Assembly (NCBI GenBank): GCA_963785745.1
Contig: CAWAWR010000014.1
Span: 134,789-198,788, forward strand
Reading direction: 5' to 3'
Source: VAZQ01 sp963785745
GTDB taxonomy: Bacteria; Pseudomonadota; Alphaproteobacteria; Rhizobiales; Xanthobacteraceae
Length of the DNA: 64,000 nt
This document shows, one piece after another, positions 27,509-39,028 of the stretch. How positions within the stretch are numbered: position 1 is the stretch's first letter; the number at the start of each line of letters is the position of its first letter. Under the pieces are notes generated by a model. That model saw nothing but the letters and a program-made list of their open reading frames with translations. It made no database searches and had not been told where the DNA came from. Made by a program: the position numbers and the translations under genes.

Positions 27509-29474
27509 ATGACTGACGTTCTATCGACGTCATTAACGGCCGCTGGGATTCCAGAGCTGCCGTCGGAAAGCATGCAGCCGTACGAGATGCTGCCGGAGCT
27601 GCAGCTCATCTACGATACGGCTCCGATCGGCCTGGCGTTCCTGACTCTCGACTGCCGTTACGTGCAGATCAATCAGCGCCTGACGGAGATTTGCGGAATT
27701 CCGGTCGCCGACCATATCGGGCGCTCGGTACGGGAGACCGTCCCGCAAGTGGCGGCTCAGGTCGAACAGATTGTTGATGCCATCGTGCGCACCGGCAAGC
27801 CTGTCACGGGCGTCGAAGTGCATGGCCAACGAGCGGACAAACGCAACGCCGATCACGTCTGGATCACCAACTGGCATCCCTTGAAAAGCGCGGATGGGAC
27901 GATCGTCGGCGTCAACGTGGTCGCTGAGGAGATTACCGAGCGCACGCGCGCACAAGCCGTGTTGAGCGCCAGCGAAGCCGCGCTGCGCGAAATCGAGGCG
28001 CGGTTCCACGAGCTTGCCGACAATATCAGTCAGTTCGCCTGGACTGCCGACCAATCCGGCTGGATCTACTGGTACAACAAGCGCTGGTACGACTTCACCG
28101 GGACGACACTCGAAGAAATGCAAGGCTGGGGCTGGCAGAAGGTCCACCATCCCGACCATGTCGACCGCGTCGTCCAACGCATCCGGCAATGTTTCGATAG
28201 CGGGAAGCCGTGGGAGGACACGTTTCCCTTGCGCGGCCGGGATGGCGGCTATCGCTGGTTCCTCTCGCGCGCGCTGCCTATTCGCGATGAGGCAGGGGCC
28301 GTGGTTCGCTGGTTCGGCACCAATACCGATATCACCGAAGAGATCGAGGCCGACAAGGCGCTACGCGCCCTCAACGAGACACTGAAGCAGCGGGTCGAGG
28401 CCGAGACACGACAACGCTTCCAGATTTGGAATGTCTCGCAGGATTTGCTGGTCGTTGCCGATCTGGCGGGGAAGTGTCTCAGCGTCAATCCGGCCTGGAC
28501 CGCGATACTTGGCTGGTCGGAATCGGAGCTGCTCGGCAAGTCGTCGCAATGGCTGCTGCATCGGGGTGACCGGGAAAAAACACGCACCGAGATAGCCCGT
28601 CTTGCCGCCGGCGGAACCACAACGCGCTTCGAATTCGCGCTTCCGTCACAAGGACGGCTCGTATCATTGGATATCGTGGAAGGCGGTCGCGGATTCGGAC
28701 CGCATCTATTCGATGGGACGGGACGTCACCGAACTCAAGGATGCCGAAAATGAATTGCGGGAAGCCCGGCGCGACCTTGCGCAGGCTGCCCGACGCACGA
28801 CGGTCGCCACGATGACGGCGTCAATTGCGCATGAAATCAAGCAGCCGTTGGGAGCGATCGTAGCAAACGCCAATGCGGGTCTGCGCTGGTTGAAGAAGAC
28901 GCCGCCATGCCTCGAGGAAGCGCGGGCAACATTCAGCGACATCGCCGCCGACGGCTACAGGGCGAGCGAGGTGATCCAATCGATCCGCGCCATGTTCAAC
29001 AAGGGCGAACACAAGGGAAGCTTGCTTCGCCTGAACGGCCTCGTCCGCGAGACAATCGAGATTGCGCGCAGCGACCTGGAGGCCGCGAATATTACCTTGC
29101 ATGTTGCGCTTGCTGCGCAACTTCCAGCGGTGTGCGCCCACAAGGGTCAACTGCAACAGGTCGTCCTGAATATCATCACCAACGCAATCGATGCGATGCG
29201 CGACGTGGACGATCGGGAACGGGTGTTGAAAGTGAACTCTTTAGCTCTGCCATCTGGTCAAGTGGGGCTGTCGATCGAAGATTCCGGGATCGGAATTCTC
29301 CCTGATGAGGTGGAGCGCATCTTCGACGCATTCGTCACGACGAAGCCCAATGGAATGGGAATGGGTCTGGCGATTTGCCGATCGATCATCGAGGCGCATG
29401 GCGGCACATTGTCGGTGTCGCCAGCCTCACTCCACGGCTCGGTCTTTCGCATCGCCCTGCCGGTGAGCAAGTGA
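27509..29474 (+). pseudogene. PAS-PAS-PAS sensor histidine kinase (FixL-like class), one frameshift
   Basis: About 655 codons. Three PAS domains: residues ~30-145 (YDTAPIGLAFLTLDCRYVQIN), ~165-285 (ISQFAWTADQSGWIYWYNKRW, ending WFGTNTDITEE) and ~305-420 (WNVSQDLLVVADLAGKCLSVN). The kinase core follows with H-box IAHEIKQPLGAIVANANAGL, N-box QVVLNIITNAIDAM, and ATP-binding SIEDSGIGI and GMGMGLAICRSIIEAHGG. The frame slips near 28.63 kb in the third PAS, where the sequence would otherwise read RFRHKDGSYHWISW. It overlaps a FixJ-type regulator gene (TGATG), its obvious partner. No heme-binding His assignment was made. Confidence 0.88.
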
Positions 29475-30121
29475 TGCAAGACGTGACCAACAAGCACGCT
29501 TCCGGCGCGCATCCGGTTGTCTTCGTTGTCGATGACGACGAATTGATGCGTAAGGCCCTCAGCAACCTGGTTCGCTCGGTGGACCTGCAGGTCGAAGCCT
29601 TCGCGTCTGCACCGGAGTTCCTGGCCATGAAGCTGCCGGACGCTCCGTGCTGCCTGATCCTCGATGTCAGGCTGCCCGGGCTGAGCGGACTTGATTTTCA
29701 GGCCAAGCTGGCAAGCTCCAGAATTGAGATCCCGATCATTTTCATGACGGGGCATGGCGATATCCCGATGTCGGTACGGGCCATGAAAGCAGGCGCGGTC
29801 GAGTTTCTGACCAAGCCGTTTCGCGATCAGGACATGCTCGACGCCATTCAAGTCGCGCTCGCACGCGACAAGGCCAGACACGCAAAGGAAGATAACATTC
29901 TGACGCTGCGTGCGAAGTACGAGACTCTGACCCCACGCGAGCAGGAGGTCATGGTTTGCGTCACCGGCGGCCTCATGAACAAACAGGTGGCCGCGGAAAT
30001 CGGCATTACCGAAAATACGGTCAAAGTACATCGTGGCAATGTGACTAAGAAGATGGGTGCGAAATCGCTGGCCGAACTGGTGAGAATGGCCGATGCATTG
30101 GGGGTTCGCCGCGCGCACTAA
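29474..30121 (+). CDS. FixJ-type response regulator (receiver + LuxR HTH)
   Basis: 215 residues. Receiver domain: VVFVVDDDELMRKAL, predicted phospho-Asp64 in LILDVRLPGLSG, conserved Lys in FLTKPFRDQDM. C-terminal LuxR-type helix-turn-helix: LTPREQEVMVCVTGGLMNKQ and GITENTVKVHRGNVTKKMGA (consecutive blocks). The start overlaps the kinase stop, so the two form a coupled two-component pair. Target genes are not known; the downstream receiver and ECF sigma factor are candidates. Confidence 0.93.
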   Translation: MQDVTNKHASGAHPVVFVVDDDELMRKALSNLVRSVDLQVEAFASAPEFLAMKLPDAPCCLILDVRLPGLSGLDFQAKLASSRIEIPIIFMTGHGDIPMSVRAMKAGAVEFLTKPFRDQDMLDAIQVALARDKARHAKEDNILTLRAKYETLTPREQEVMVCVTGGLMNKQVAAEIGITENTVKVHRGNVTKKMGAKSLAELVRMADALGVRRAH

Positions 30122-30215
30122 TACCTTGGTGTTAGGTTCCTCATCTATTCCGCTAGTGAATCGTCGCTTCAATCGTCTTGAATATCGGGAGCCCGGTTGT
30201 ATTTGTATCGTCACA

Positions 30216-30605
30216 ATGGGCGACAGCACGACGGAGGCCTTCGTGATCTCGATCGTCGATGACGATGCATCCTTTCGTCGAGCGACAGCGAGCCTTGTGA
30301 GATCCCTCGGTCATGCAGTTGAGGCGTTCAGCTCGGCTGAGGAATTTCTGAACTCCGACCGTGTTCACGACACCGCGTGCCTGATCTCCGATGTGCAGAT
30401 GCCGGGCATGAGCGGCATCGAATTGCAGAGCCAGCTGCTGGCGCAGGGTGTCAGGATGCCCGTGATATTTATTACCGCCTATCCCGAGTCTGAAGCCCGC
30501 GAGCAAGCGCTGGCCGCCGGGGCGCTTGGGGTCTTGAACAAGCCATTCAACGAAGAAAAGCTGATTGCGTGCCTGGATCAGGCGCTTTCCGAGCTGAAAT
30601 CCTAG
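30216..30605 (+). CDS. Stand-alone receiver-domain response regulator
   Basis: 129 residues consisting of one receiver domain (VISIVDDDASFRRATA, phospho-Asp59 in CLISDVQMPGMSGIEL, Lys in GVLNKPFNEEKL). It resembles the receiver half of FixJ without the DNA-binding half. ATG at 30216 fits the domain; the frame is open upstream. It could act as a phosphate sink or competitor in the FixLJ-like pair just upstream. Confidence 0.88.
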   Translation: MGDSTTEAFVISIVDDDASFRRATASLVRSLGHAVEAFSSAEEFLNSDRVHDTACLISDVQMPGMSGIELQSQLLAQGVRMPVIFITAYPESEAREQALAAGALGVLNKPFNEEKLIACLDQALSELKS

Positions 30606-30808
30606 TCGGGCCCGCTCGCTTCCGCCTCGTGCTCTCATTGTCGCCGTCATTGGACGAGAAGGCCGGCCCATCGGGTCGTGGGCGGTGCCTAAACCTTTGT
30701 ATGGGACCGTGGGCCTTTGAGATGAGGTGACATCCCCTACTGTGCAATAGCCGCGCTATACGCGGGCATTTTAGCCTCTCCCTACAAAGAAGGGTCAGGG
30801 AGCGGGCC

Positions 30809-31423
30809 ATGATTTCAAGCAATCTGGATTCAACGAAAGCGGTCGCAGCATCTCATTCAATTCCAAGGGATACGCTGGATGAAGCCCTGATCGGACGCAT
30901 CGCCATGGGCGACGCGTCGTCGATGGCGGTGCTTTACACACGGCACAATGTGCGGGTCTACCGCTTCGCCCTGCGCCTTCTCGGCAACGTCGTCCTCGCC
31001 GAGGAAGTGATGAGCGAGGTCTTTCTCGATGTGTGGCGGAAGCCCACTCATTTTGAAGGCCGATGCCGGGTCACGACCTGGCTCCTGGCGGTCACCCGCC
31101 ACAAGGCGATCGCGATGCTGCGGCGCCGATCGACCGATACACTGAACGACGATCACTGCAACTCGATCGCCAACTCGTCGGACGATCCTGAAATCACCCT
31201 CGACAAGAGTCAGCGGCGCGCAATTCTATTCAAATGCTTGTCGAAACTGTCGCCGGCTCACCGGGAAATCGTTGACCTCGTTTACTACCACCAAAAGACG
31301 GTCGACGAGGTCGCGGATATCGTCGGTCTCGGACGAAACACCGTCAAGACAAGAATGTTCTACGCGCGAAAGCACCTAGCCGAATTGCTGGGCGGGCAAG
31401 GGATCGTCGCCGCCTCGGCCTGA
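30809..31423 (+). CDS. ECF-type RNA polymerase sigma factor
   Basis: 204 residues. Region 2: YTRHNVRVYRFALRLLGNVVLAEEVMSEVFLDVWRK with the following TTWLLAVTRHKAI (quoted as separate blocks of the domain). Region 4: KLSPAHREIVDLVYYHQKTVDEVADIVGLGRNTVKTRM (helix-turn-helix). A GGGAGCGGG ribosome site precedes the ATG. No anti-sigma gene is adjacent on either side. It stands directly before the formylglycine-generating enzyme and sulfatase cluster, so it is a candidate activator of that cluster. Confidence 0.92.
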   Translation: MISSNLDSTKAVAASHSIPRDTLDEALIGRIAMGDASSMAVLYTRHNVRVYRFALRLLGNVVLAEEVMSEVFLDVWRKPTHFEGRCRVTTWLLAVTRHKAIAMLRRRSTDTLNDDHCNSIANSSDDPEITLDKSQRRAILFKCLSKLSPAHREIVDLVYYHQKTVDEVADIVGLGRNTVKTRMFYARKHLAELLGGQGIVAASA

Positions 31424-31464
31424 AGGCACGGGAGCAAGCAAGAACTCATAACCCGGGGTGCGTC

Positions 31465-32460
31465 ATGTCCGATATTGATGTTGTTGCTGCAACGCAACGC
31501 CGTGGCGCGGTAACCGAGCCCCGGCAACGAGCGGACATGATTTTGGTCCCCGGCGGCACGTTCCGCATGGGGTCGGACAAGCACTATCCGGAAGAGGCGC
31601 CGGTCCATCGCGTCACCGTCGACAGTTTCTTCATCGACCGCGCGCCGGTCACGAACGCGCAGTTCAAGCAATTCGTCAACGAGACCCGCCACGTCACCTT
31701 CGCCGAAGTCGCCCCCGATCCGAAGGACTATCCCGGCTCGCTGCCGCACATGATCTTTGCCGGCTCGCTGGTGTTCACAGTGCCGACGCATCCTGTCGAC
31801 CTGCGCAACTGGGGCGAATGGTGGTCGCTCATGAAGGGCGCCAACTGGCGGCACCCATACGGACCGCAGAGCAATATCCGCGGCCTCGACGACCATCCGG
31901 TGGTGCACGTCGCGTTCGCGGACGCGCTCGCCTATGCGCAATGGGCCGGCAAGGATCTGCCGACCGAGGCGGAATGGGAGTTCGCCGCGCGCGGCGGGCT
32001 CGACGGCGCCGAATATGCCTGGGGCGATGAGTTCGCGCCAGGCGGGCGGCACATGGCCAATACCTGGCAGGGCGCGTTTCCGCACCAGAACGATATCGAA
32101 GACGGATTTCAGCGCACCTCGCCGGTGACCGCGTTTCCGCCGAACGGCTACGGCGTCCACGACATGATCGGCAATGTCTGGGAGTGGACCACCGACTGGT
32201 ATGCGCCGAAGCACGAGGCCGACGCGCCGAAGGCGTGCTGCATTCCGGAGAACCCGCGCGGCGGCCGCGAAGAGGCGAGCTACGACCCGCGCCTGCCGGA
32301 CATCAAGATTCCGCGCAAGGTGATCAAGGGCGGCTCGCATCTCTGCGCGCCGAACTACTGCCGCCGCTATCGGCCGGCTGCGCGCCATGCCGAGCCGATC
32401 GACACGTCGACCAGTCATCTCGGATTCCGGTGCGTCGTTCGACAACGCGCCGGCGCGTAA
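31465..32460 (+). CDS. Formylglycine-generating enzyme (sulfatase-modifying factor)
   Basis: 331 residues of the FGE-sulfatase fold. Early motif MILVPGGTFRMGSDKHYPEE, middle LPTEAEWEFAARGG, then GNVWEWTTDWY. The C-terminal block GGSHLCAPNYCRRYRPAARH holds the two copper-binding cysteines of true FGE (C294 and C299, spacing CxxxxC), and the ending LGFRCVV is conserved. These residues separate it from non-catalytic relatives. It would convert the active-site Cys of the downstream sulfatases into formylglycine using O2 in the cytoplasm before export. Its last ~75 bp reappear as a fragment at 34.3 kb. Confidence 0.94.
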   Translation: MSDIDVVAATQRRGAVTEPRQRADMILVPGGTFRMGSDKHYPEEAPVHRVTVDSFFIDRAPVTNAQFKQFVNETRHVTFAEVAPDPKDYPGSLPHMIFAGSLVFTVPTHPVDLRNWGEWWSLMKGANWRHPYGPQSNIRGLDDHPVVHVAFADALAYAQWAGKDLPTEAEWEFAARGGLDGAEYAWGDEFAPGGRHMANTWQGAFPHQNDIEDGFQRTSPVTAFPPNGYGVHDMIGNVWEWTTDWYAPKHEADAPKACCIPENPRGGREEASYDPRLPDIKIPRKVIKGGSHLCAPNYCRRYRPAARHAEPIDTSTSHLGFRCVVRQRAGA

Positions 32461-32710
32461 GTGGAGAGGGTCGTCAACAGAAGAGAGAAGAAGGAGCAAG
32501 CCATGAGCGAGCAGAAGTCGGAAGACGCGAACCGCAAGGTATCGGAAGACGACCTCGAACGACAGGCGGCGGTTTGAACCGCCGCAACATGCTTCTCGCC
32601 GGAACGACGGTTGCCGCCGTGTCGGCTTTGGCGGCGGCGGCGCCGATCCGCACCGCGCAGGCGGAGCCGAAGCAGCAGCAGAAGCCGGCGCCGACCGGCG
32701 GCCCAACATC
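32382..32710 (+). repeat. Direct repeat copy 1 (FGE 3' end plus Tat leader)
   Basis: It runs from the last codons of the FGE gene through the intergenic gap into the Tat signal of the first sulfatase. It is nearly identical to 34304-34640. The region covering the twin-arginine leader (about 32575-32690) is the best conserved. Confidence 0.8.
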
Positions 32711-34240
32711 GTTGCCATCATGGGCGACGACATCGGCTGGTTCAACATCGGTGCCTATCATCGCGGAATGATGTCAGGCAAAACGCCGAACATCGATCGG
32801 CTGGCAGCCGAAGGCATGATGTTCACCGACTACTATGCCGAGGCCAGCTGCACGGCGGGCCGTGCGAATTTCATTACGGGTGAATTGCCCATACGCACGG
32901 GCATGACGACCGTCGGCCAAGCGGGGTCTCCTGTTGGCCTCCCGGCCGCAGCGCCCACGATCGCTACCGTCCTTAAAGATATGGGCTACGCCACCGGACA
33001 ATTCGGCAAGAACCACTTGGGCGACCTGAACGAGTTCTTGCCGACCGTTCACGGCTTCGATGAGTTCTTCGGATATCTGTACCACCTCGACGCCATGTCC
33101 GATCCGTTCTGGCCGGGCTATCCGAAGGACCTGATCGACAAGATCGGGCCCCGCAATCTGGTTCATTCCTGGGCCACCGATGTTGACGACGGCACCGTGC
33201 AGCCGCGCTGGGGCAAGATCGGCAAGCAAAGGATCGTCGATGACGGGCCGCTGCCGCCGCATCCGGTAAAAGGCATCAAGTACGACATGGAAACGGTGGA
33301 CGACCACATCCTCAAGTTCTCCACCGACTTCATGGAAAAGGCGCAACGCGACGGCAAGCCGTTCTTTGTGTGGCTCAATCCCACGCGCATGCACATCTTC
33401 ACGCACCTGTCTCCCAAATATAGCGCGCTCGAAGGCCAGAATAACTACGGTCTGCAAGAAGCCGGCATGACGCAATTCGACGACATCATCGGTTTAGTTA
33501 TGGCGAAGCTCAAGGAGATGGGTGTCGACGAGAACACCATTGTCATGGTCACCACCGACAACGGCACCGAAGTCTTCACCTGGCCGGACGGCGGCAACAC
33601 CCCATTCAAGGGCACCAAGGGCATGGTCACCGAAGGCGGCTTCCGTGCTCCGGCCGTGATCCGTTGGCCCGGCAGAATTCCGGCCGGCAAGGTGGAGAAT
33701 GGAATCATGTCCGGGTTGGATTGGCTGCCGACGTTTGTTGCTGCTGCCGGCAATGCCAACATTGTTGAGGAGCTCAAAGCGGGCAAGAGCATGGGTGGCC
33801 AGAAGTACAAGGTGCATCTTGATGGCTACAATCAGATGGACATGCTTACCGGGAAAGGGCCGAGCAAGCGCAATGAAGTCTTGTACTTCGGTGAATCGAC
33901 GTTGGGTGCAGTACGCATCGGCGACTGGAAGTATGTCTTCATCGCGCAGCCGGACGGCTGGCCTGGCGAGAAGATCAAACTCAACATGCCGCTGATCCAC
34001 AATCTACGTCGTGATCCGTTCGAGCGTTATGCCGACCGGAACTGGGCGATTGGCTCTTCGGACTACATGATGTCTTTCTACGCACGTGAGTTCTGGCGCT
34101 TCACCTATGTGCAGCAGCAGGTGGGGGAGCTGGCACGGACAGCGATCGAATTTCCACCGATGCAGAAGGGCGCGTCGTTCAATCTGGAGGCCGTCAAGAC
34201 ACAGATAGAGGAAGCCATCGCAGCAAGACATGGCGCGTAG
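32503..34240 (+). pseudogene. Tat-exported type I sulfatase 1, two frameshifts
   Basis: The start at 32503 (MSEQKSEDANRK) leads to a twin-arginine signal NRRNMLLAGTTVAAVSALAA and an AQAEPKQQQ junction. The catalytic domain begins MGDDIGWFNIG, with the formylglycine motif SCTAGRANFITG (C-x-A-x-R rather than the commoner C-x-P-x-R), GYATGQFGKNHLGD, HGFDEFFGYLYHLD, TTDNGTEVFTWPDGG and a C-terminal domain. Frame shifts near 32.56 and 32.71 kb both lie in the leader region; the catalytic body is one open frame. Substrate unknown. It sits 43 nt after the FGE gene that would mature it. Confidence 0.88.
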
Positions 34241-34303
34241 AAGGCGTACGTGATCGTTCGAGCGAGCGCCCCACGAGCAGGGCGCTCGCACAAGTGGCGG
34301 CGG

Positions 34304-34640
34304 CGCGCCATGCGGAGCCGATCGACACGTCGACCAGTCATCTCGGATTCCGGTGCGTCGTTCGACCGCGCGCCGGCTCGTAATCGTAAGTGGAGGCGTC
34401 GTCAACAGGAGCGGCAGAACAGGGAGTACGCAGATGAGCGAGCAGAACCTGGATAACCCGAACCGCAAGGCATCGGAAGATACCTCGAACGACGGCGGCG
34501 GTTTCAACCGTCGCAACATGCTTCTCGCCGGAACGACGGTTGCCGCCGTGTCGGCTTTGGCGGCGGCGGCGCCGATCCGCACCGCGCAGGCGGAGCCGAA
34601 GCAGCAGCAACCGGCGGCGCCGGCCGGCCGGCCCAACATC
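34304..34640 (+). repeat. Direct repeat copy 2 (FGE 3' fragment plus Tat leader)
   Basis: Downstream of sulfatase 1 the last codons of the FGE gene (RHAEPIDTSTSHLGFRC) reappear without the rest of that gene. They are followed by a matching intergenic gap and a near-identical Tat leader of sulfatase 2. The 1.92-kb offset equals one sulfatase unit, as expected from unequal recombination. Confidence 0.8.
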
Positions 34641-36192
34641 ATCATGATCATTTCGGATGATACGGGTTACGGCGATCTCGGTCCCTACGGCGGCGGCGTC
34701 GGACGCGGCATGCCGACCCCCAACATCGACCGCCTGGCGGCGGAAGGGATGACGTTCTTCTCCTTCTACGCTCAGCCGAGTTGCACGCCCGGCCGCGCCG
34801 CCATGCAGACCGGGCGCATCCCGAACCGCAGCGGCATGACCACCGTGACCTTCCAGGGCCAGCCCGGCGGGCTGCCGGCGGCGGAGTGGACGCTGGCGTC
34901 GGTGCTCAAGACCTCCGGCTACAAGACCTTCTTCACCGGCAAGTGGCATCTGGGCGAGTCCGACTACGCGCTGCCGAACGCGCACGGCTACGACGAGATG
35001 CGGATGTGCGGCCTCTATCATCTCAACGCCTACACCTACGCCGACCCGACCTGGTTCCCGGACATGCCGGAGAAACTGCGCGCCATGTTCCAGAAGGTGA
35101 CCAAGGGCATGCTGTCGGGCAACGCGGGCGGGCCGGTGACCGAGGAATTCAAGCTCAACGGCCAGTACGTCAACACGCCCCAGAAGGGCGTGGTCGGAAT
35201 TCCGTTCGTCGATGCCTATATCGAGCAGGCGGCGCTCGACTATCTCGACAAGAACGCGAATTCGAAAGAGCCGATCTTCATGAGCATCAATTTCATGAAG
35301 GTGCACCAGCCGAACATGCCGCACCCGGACTACATCCACAAATCGCTGTCCAAGAGCAAATACGCCGATTCGGTTGTCGAGCTCGACGCCCGGATCGGAC
35401 GCATCATGGACAAGATCCGCTCGATGCCGGGCGCCAACAACACGCTGGTGTTCTACACCACCGACAACGGCGCCTGGCAGGACGTCTATCCCGACGCCGG
35501 CTACACCCCGTTCCGCGGCACCAAGGGCACGCTTGCGCGAAGGCGGCAACCGCGTTCCCGCCATCGCCTGGATGCCCGGCAGGATTCCGGCCGGCGTCAA
35601 GAACCATGAGATGATCGGCGGCACTGACCTGATGGCGACGTTCGCCTCAGTCGGCGGCGCGAAGCTGCCCGAGCGCGATCGCGAGAACCAGCCGATGATC
35701 TTCGACAGCTACGACATGACGCCGGTGCTGTACGGCAAGGGTCCTTCGCCACGCGACGCGTGGTTCTACTTCACCGAGAACGAGCTGTCGCCCGGTGCCG
35801 TTCGCACCGGCAACTACAAGTTCCTGTTCAACATTCGCGGCGATGACGGTGCCGCGACCGGCGGCCTTGCGGTGGACACCAATCTGGGATGGAAGGGTGC
35901 GGAGAAATACGTCGCCACGGTGCCGCAGGTGTTCGACCTCTGGCAGGATCCTCAGGAGCGCTACGACATCTTCATGAACAACTTCACGGAGCGCACCTGG
36001 ATGGGTGTGATCATGGAAGAGAAGTTGAAGGAGATCATGACGACGTACGTGAAGTATCCGCCGCGGAAAGTGCAGAGCTACGGCTATACCGGCCCGATCA
36101 CGCTCTCGAGTTACGAAAGATTCCAGAACATTCGTGAGTTCGCTGGCGAAGGACGGTTTCAGCTTGCCGATGCCGACCGGCAACTGACGTGA
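34434..36192 (+). pseudogene. Tat-exported type I arylsulfatase 2, one frameshift
   Basis: Start 34434, twin-arginine leader FNRRNMLLAGTTVAAVSALA, then NIIMIISDDTGYGDLGPYGGG. The formylglycine motif is the classic SCTPGRAAMQTG (C-x-P-x-R). Further blocks: SGYKTFFTGKWHLGESDYAL, HGYDEMRMCGLYHLNAYTY and FYTTDNGAWQDVYPDAG. The frame slips near 35.54 kb, after TPFRGTKGTL, and continues with VPAIAWMPGRIPAGVKN to the end. The mature part is of a different sulfatase subgroup from sulfatases 1, 3 and 4 although its leader is nearly identical to that of sulfatase 1. Confidence 0.9.
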
Positions 36193-36200
36193 CATCGAGC

Positions 36201-36228
36201 GGCGGCGCCTTTGTGGCGCCGCCCTTTC
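36201..36228 (+). terminator. Rho-independent terminator after sulfatase 2
   Basis: A perfect 9-bp stem GGCGGCGCC/GGCGCCGCC with a 5-nt loop is followed by CTTTC. It lies 9 bp past the sulfatase 2 stop. Confidence 0.7.
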
Positions 36229-36379
36229 GGACTCGATGCGGTTCTCTCAAGCTTCAGGAGGCGGGCGAAAGCAGATAGCGACGCCGCGCGGAAAAAAAGA
36301 AGACGGTCATGTGTAACAAGACCCCGAATGCAGACAACCAGGATGGCCGAGCCTTCAGCCGGCCATCGAGGCTCATGTT

Positions 36380-36883
36380 ATGAGCGACGGAGCGCCATCA
36401 ACTCTCGCCGTTGCCATGACGTGGGTGGTCGTGGCGGTCTCGGCCGTCCTGCTTGTGTTCGGAATTGTCCGGTATGGCTGGTCGCTGGAAGTCCATCACC
36501 GCTTCTGGGCCGACATTTTTGGCCGCGCGGGCGGTCCAATGGCGTTCCGCTTCGTCCTCCAGCCCGCCATGGCGTTCGTGGCGGCCTTGCATGACGGCAT
36601 CAAGGATGCGCGCTACGGGCACAAGTCGTTTTTCTGGAGCGTGAGCGAGGGCTCGCACCAGCAAAGCGGCCGCTTGCGCGAAGGGCTGATTGCGACGGCG
36701 CGCGTTGCGCTCATCGGGCTCAGTATGGATGCGATCTATCAGTTCAAGGAGTTCGATCGGTTCTATCCCGCCGAAGCCGTGATGATGGCGATTCTGCTCG
36801 CCGTCCTTCCGTATTTCATCTTCCGATGGATCGTCGAGAATGTTGCGCGCTGGTGGCTGGCGCGCGACTCCGCGGCTTCTTAG
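36380..36883 (+). CDS. Conserved membrane protein of the sulfatase cluster
   Basis: 167 residues. N-terminal helix (MTWVVVAVSAVLLVFGIVRYGW), then a segment with MAFRFVLQPAMAFVAALHDGIKDARYG and two C-terminal helices (AVMMAILLAVLPYFIFRWIV). Not assigned to a named family. It stands between sulfatases 2 and 3 with a DUF202 gene and is probably part of the same unit. A tiny 24-codon frame (36309-36383) overlaps its start by ATGA. Confidence 0.7.
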   Translation: MSDGAPSTLAVAMTWVVVAVSAVLLVFGIVRYGWSLEVHHRFWADIFGRAGGPMAFRFVLQPAMAFVAALHDGIKDARYGHKSFFWSVSEGSHQQSGRLREGLIATARVALIGLSMDAIYQFKEFDRFYPAEAVMMAILLAVLPYFIFRWIVENVARWWLARDSAAS

Positions 36884-36899
36884 TGACGAGGACTTTGCG

Positions 36900-37364
36900 A
36901 TGACTGATCAGACTGTGACCGCGAAATCCGATACTGACCGGATCTCCGTCGAGCTGTCGTCGCGGCGTACCGGCATGTCGTTCCAGCGCACGCGCATGAG
37001 CGCCGACCGCACGCTGATGTCGGTGATCCGCACCTCGCTGTCGCTGATCTCTTTCGGCTTCACGATCTTCCAGGTGTTCGAGAAGGCGAGGGACCATGAC
37101 CTCATCACCCATGCTGCGGCGCCGCGCAATTTCGGCATCGCGCTGGTCGGGCTCGGGGTCCTGATGCTGGTCGGAGGGATCATCTATCACGGGCAGTTCA
37201 TGATCGAGCTGCGCGAAGAGCGCGAGCGGATGAAGGCCGCGGGACTGATTCACGGCGAGAGCCGCTATCCGGTCTCGCTCACGCTCATCACCGCCGGAAT
37301 TCTGCTGCTGATCGGTATCGCGGCGATCGTCAGCATGGTTTTCCAGATCGGACCCTTTAACTGA
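36900..37364 (+). CDS. DUF202 family membrane protein
   Basis: 154 residues with three helices: RTLMSVIRTSLSLISFGFTI, FGIALVGLGVLMLVGGIIYHG, and LTLITAGILLLIGIAAIVSM. The RTxxAxxRTxLSLI-like opening (FQRTRMSADRTLMSVIRTSLS) is the DUF202 signature. It follows the previous membrane protein by 16 nt. Function unknown. Confidence 0.85.
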   Translation: MTDQTVTAKSDTDRISVELSSRRTGMSFQRTRMSADRTLMSVIRTSLSLISFGFTIFQVFEKARDHDLITHAAAPRNFGIALVGLGVLMLVGGIIYHGQFMIELREERERMKAAGLIHGESRYPVSLTLITAGILLLIGIAAIVSMVFQIGPFN

Positions 37365-37403
37365 ATGGGGATCGTACAACCGCGCGTCAGGAGGAGTGAC
37401 TAA

Positions 37404-38928
<1,525 letters not shown>

Positions 38929-39028
38929 ACGCACGGAGACAAACGACATGGCCTGGCGCGGACGTGCCGCGTCAGGTCATCGGGAGCGGGGTGCAGAAGC
39001 AGGAATTGTTCAGCAAGGAGTGTAATCC

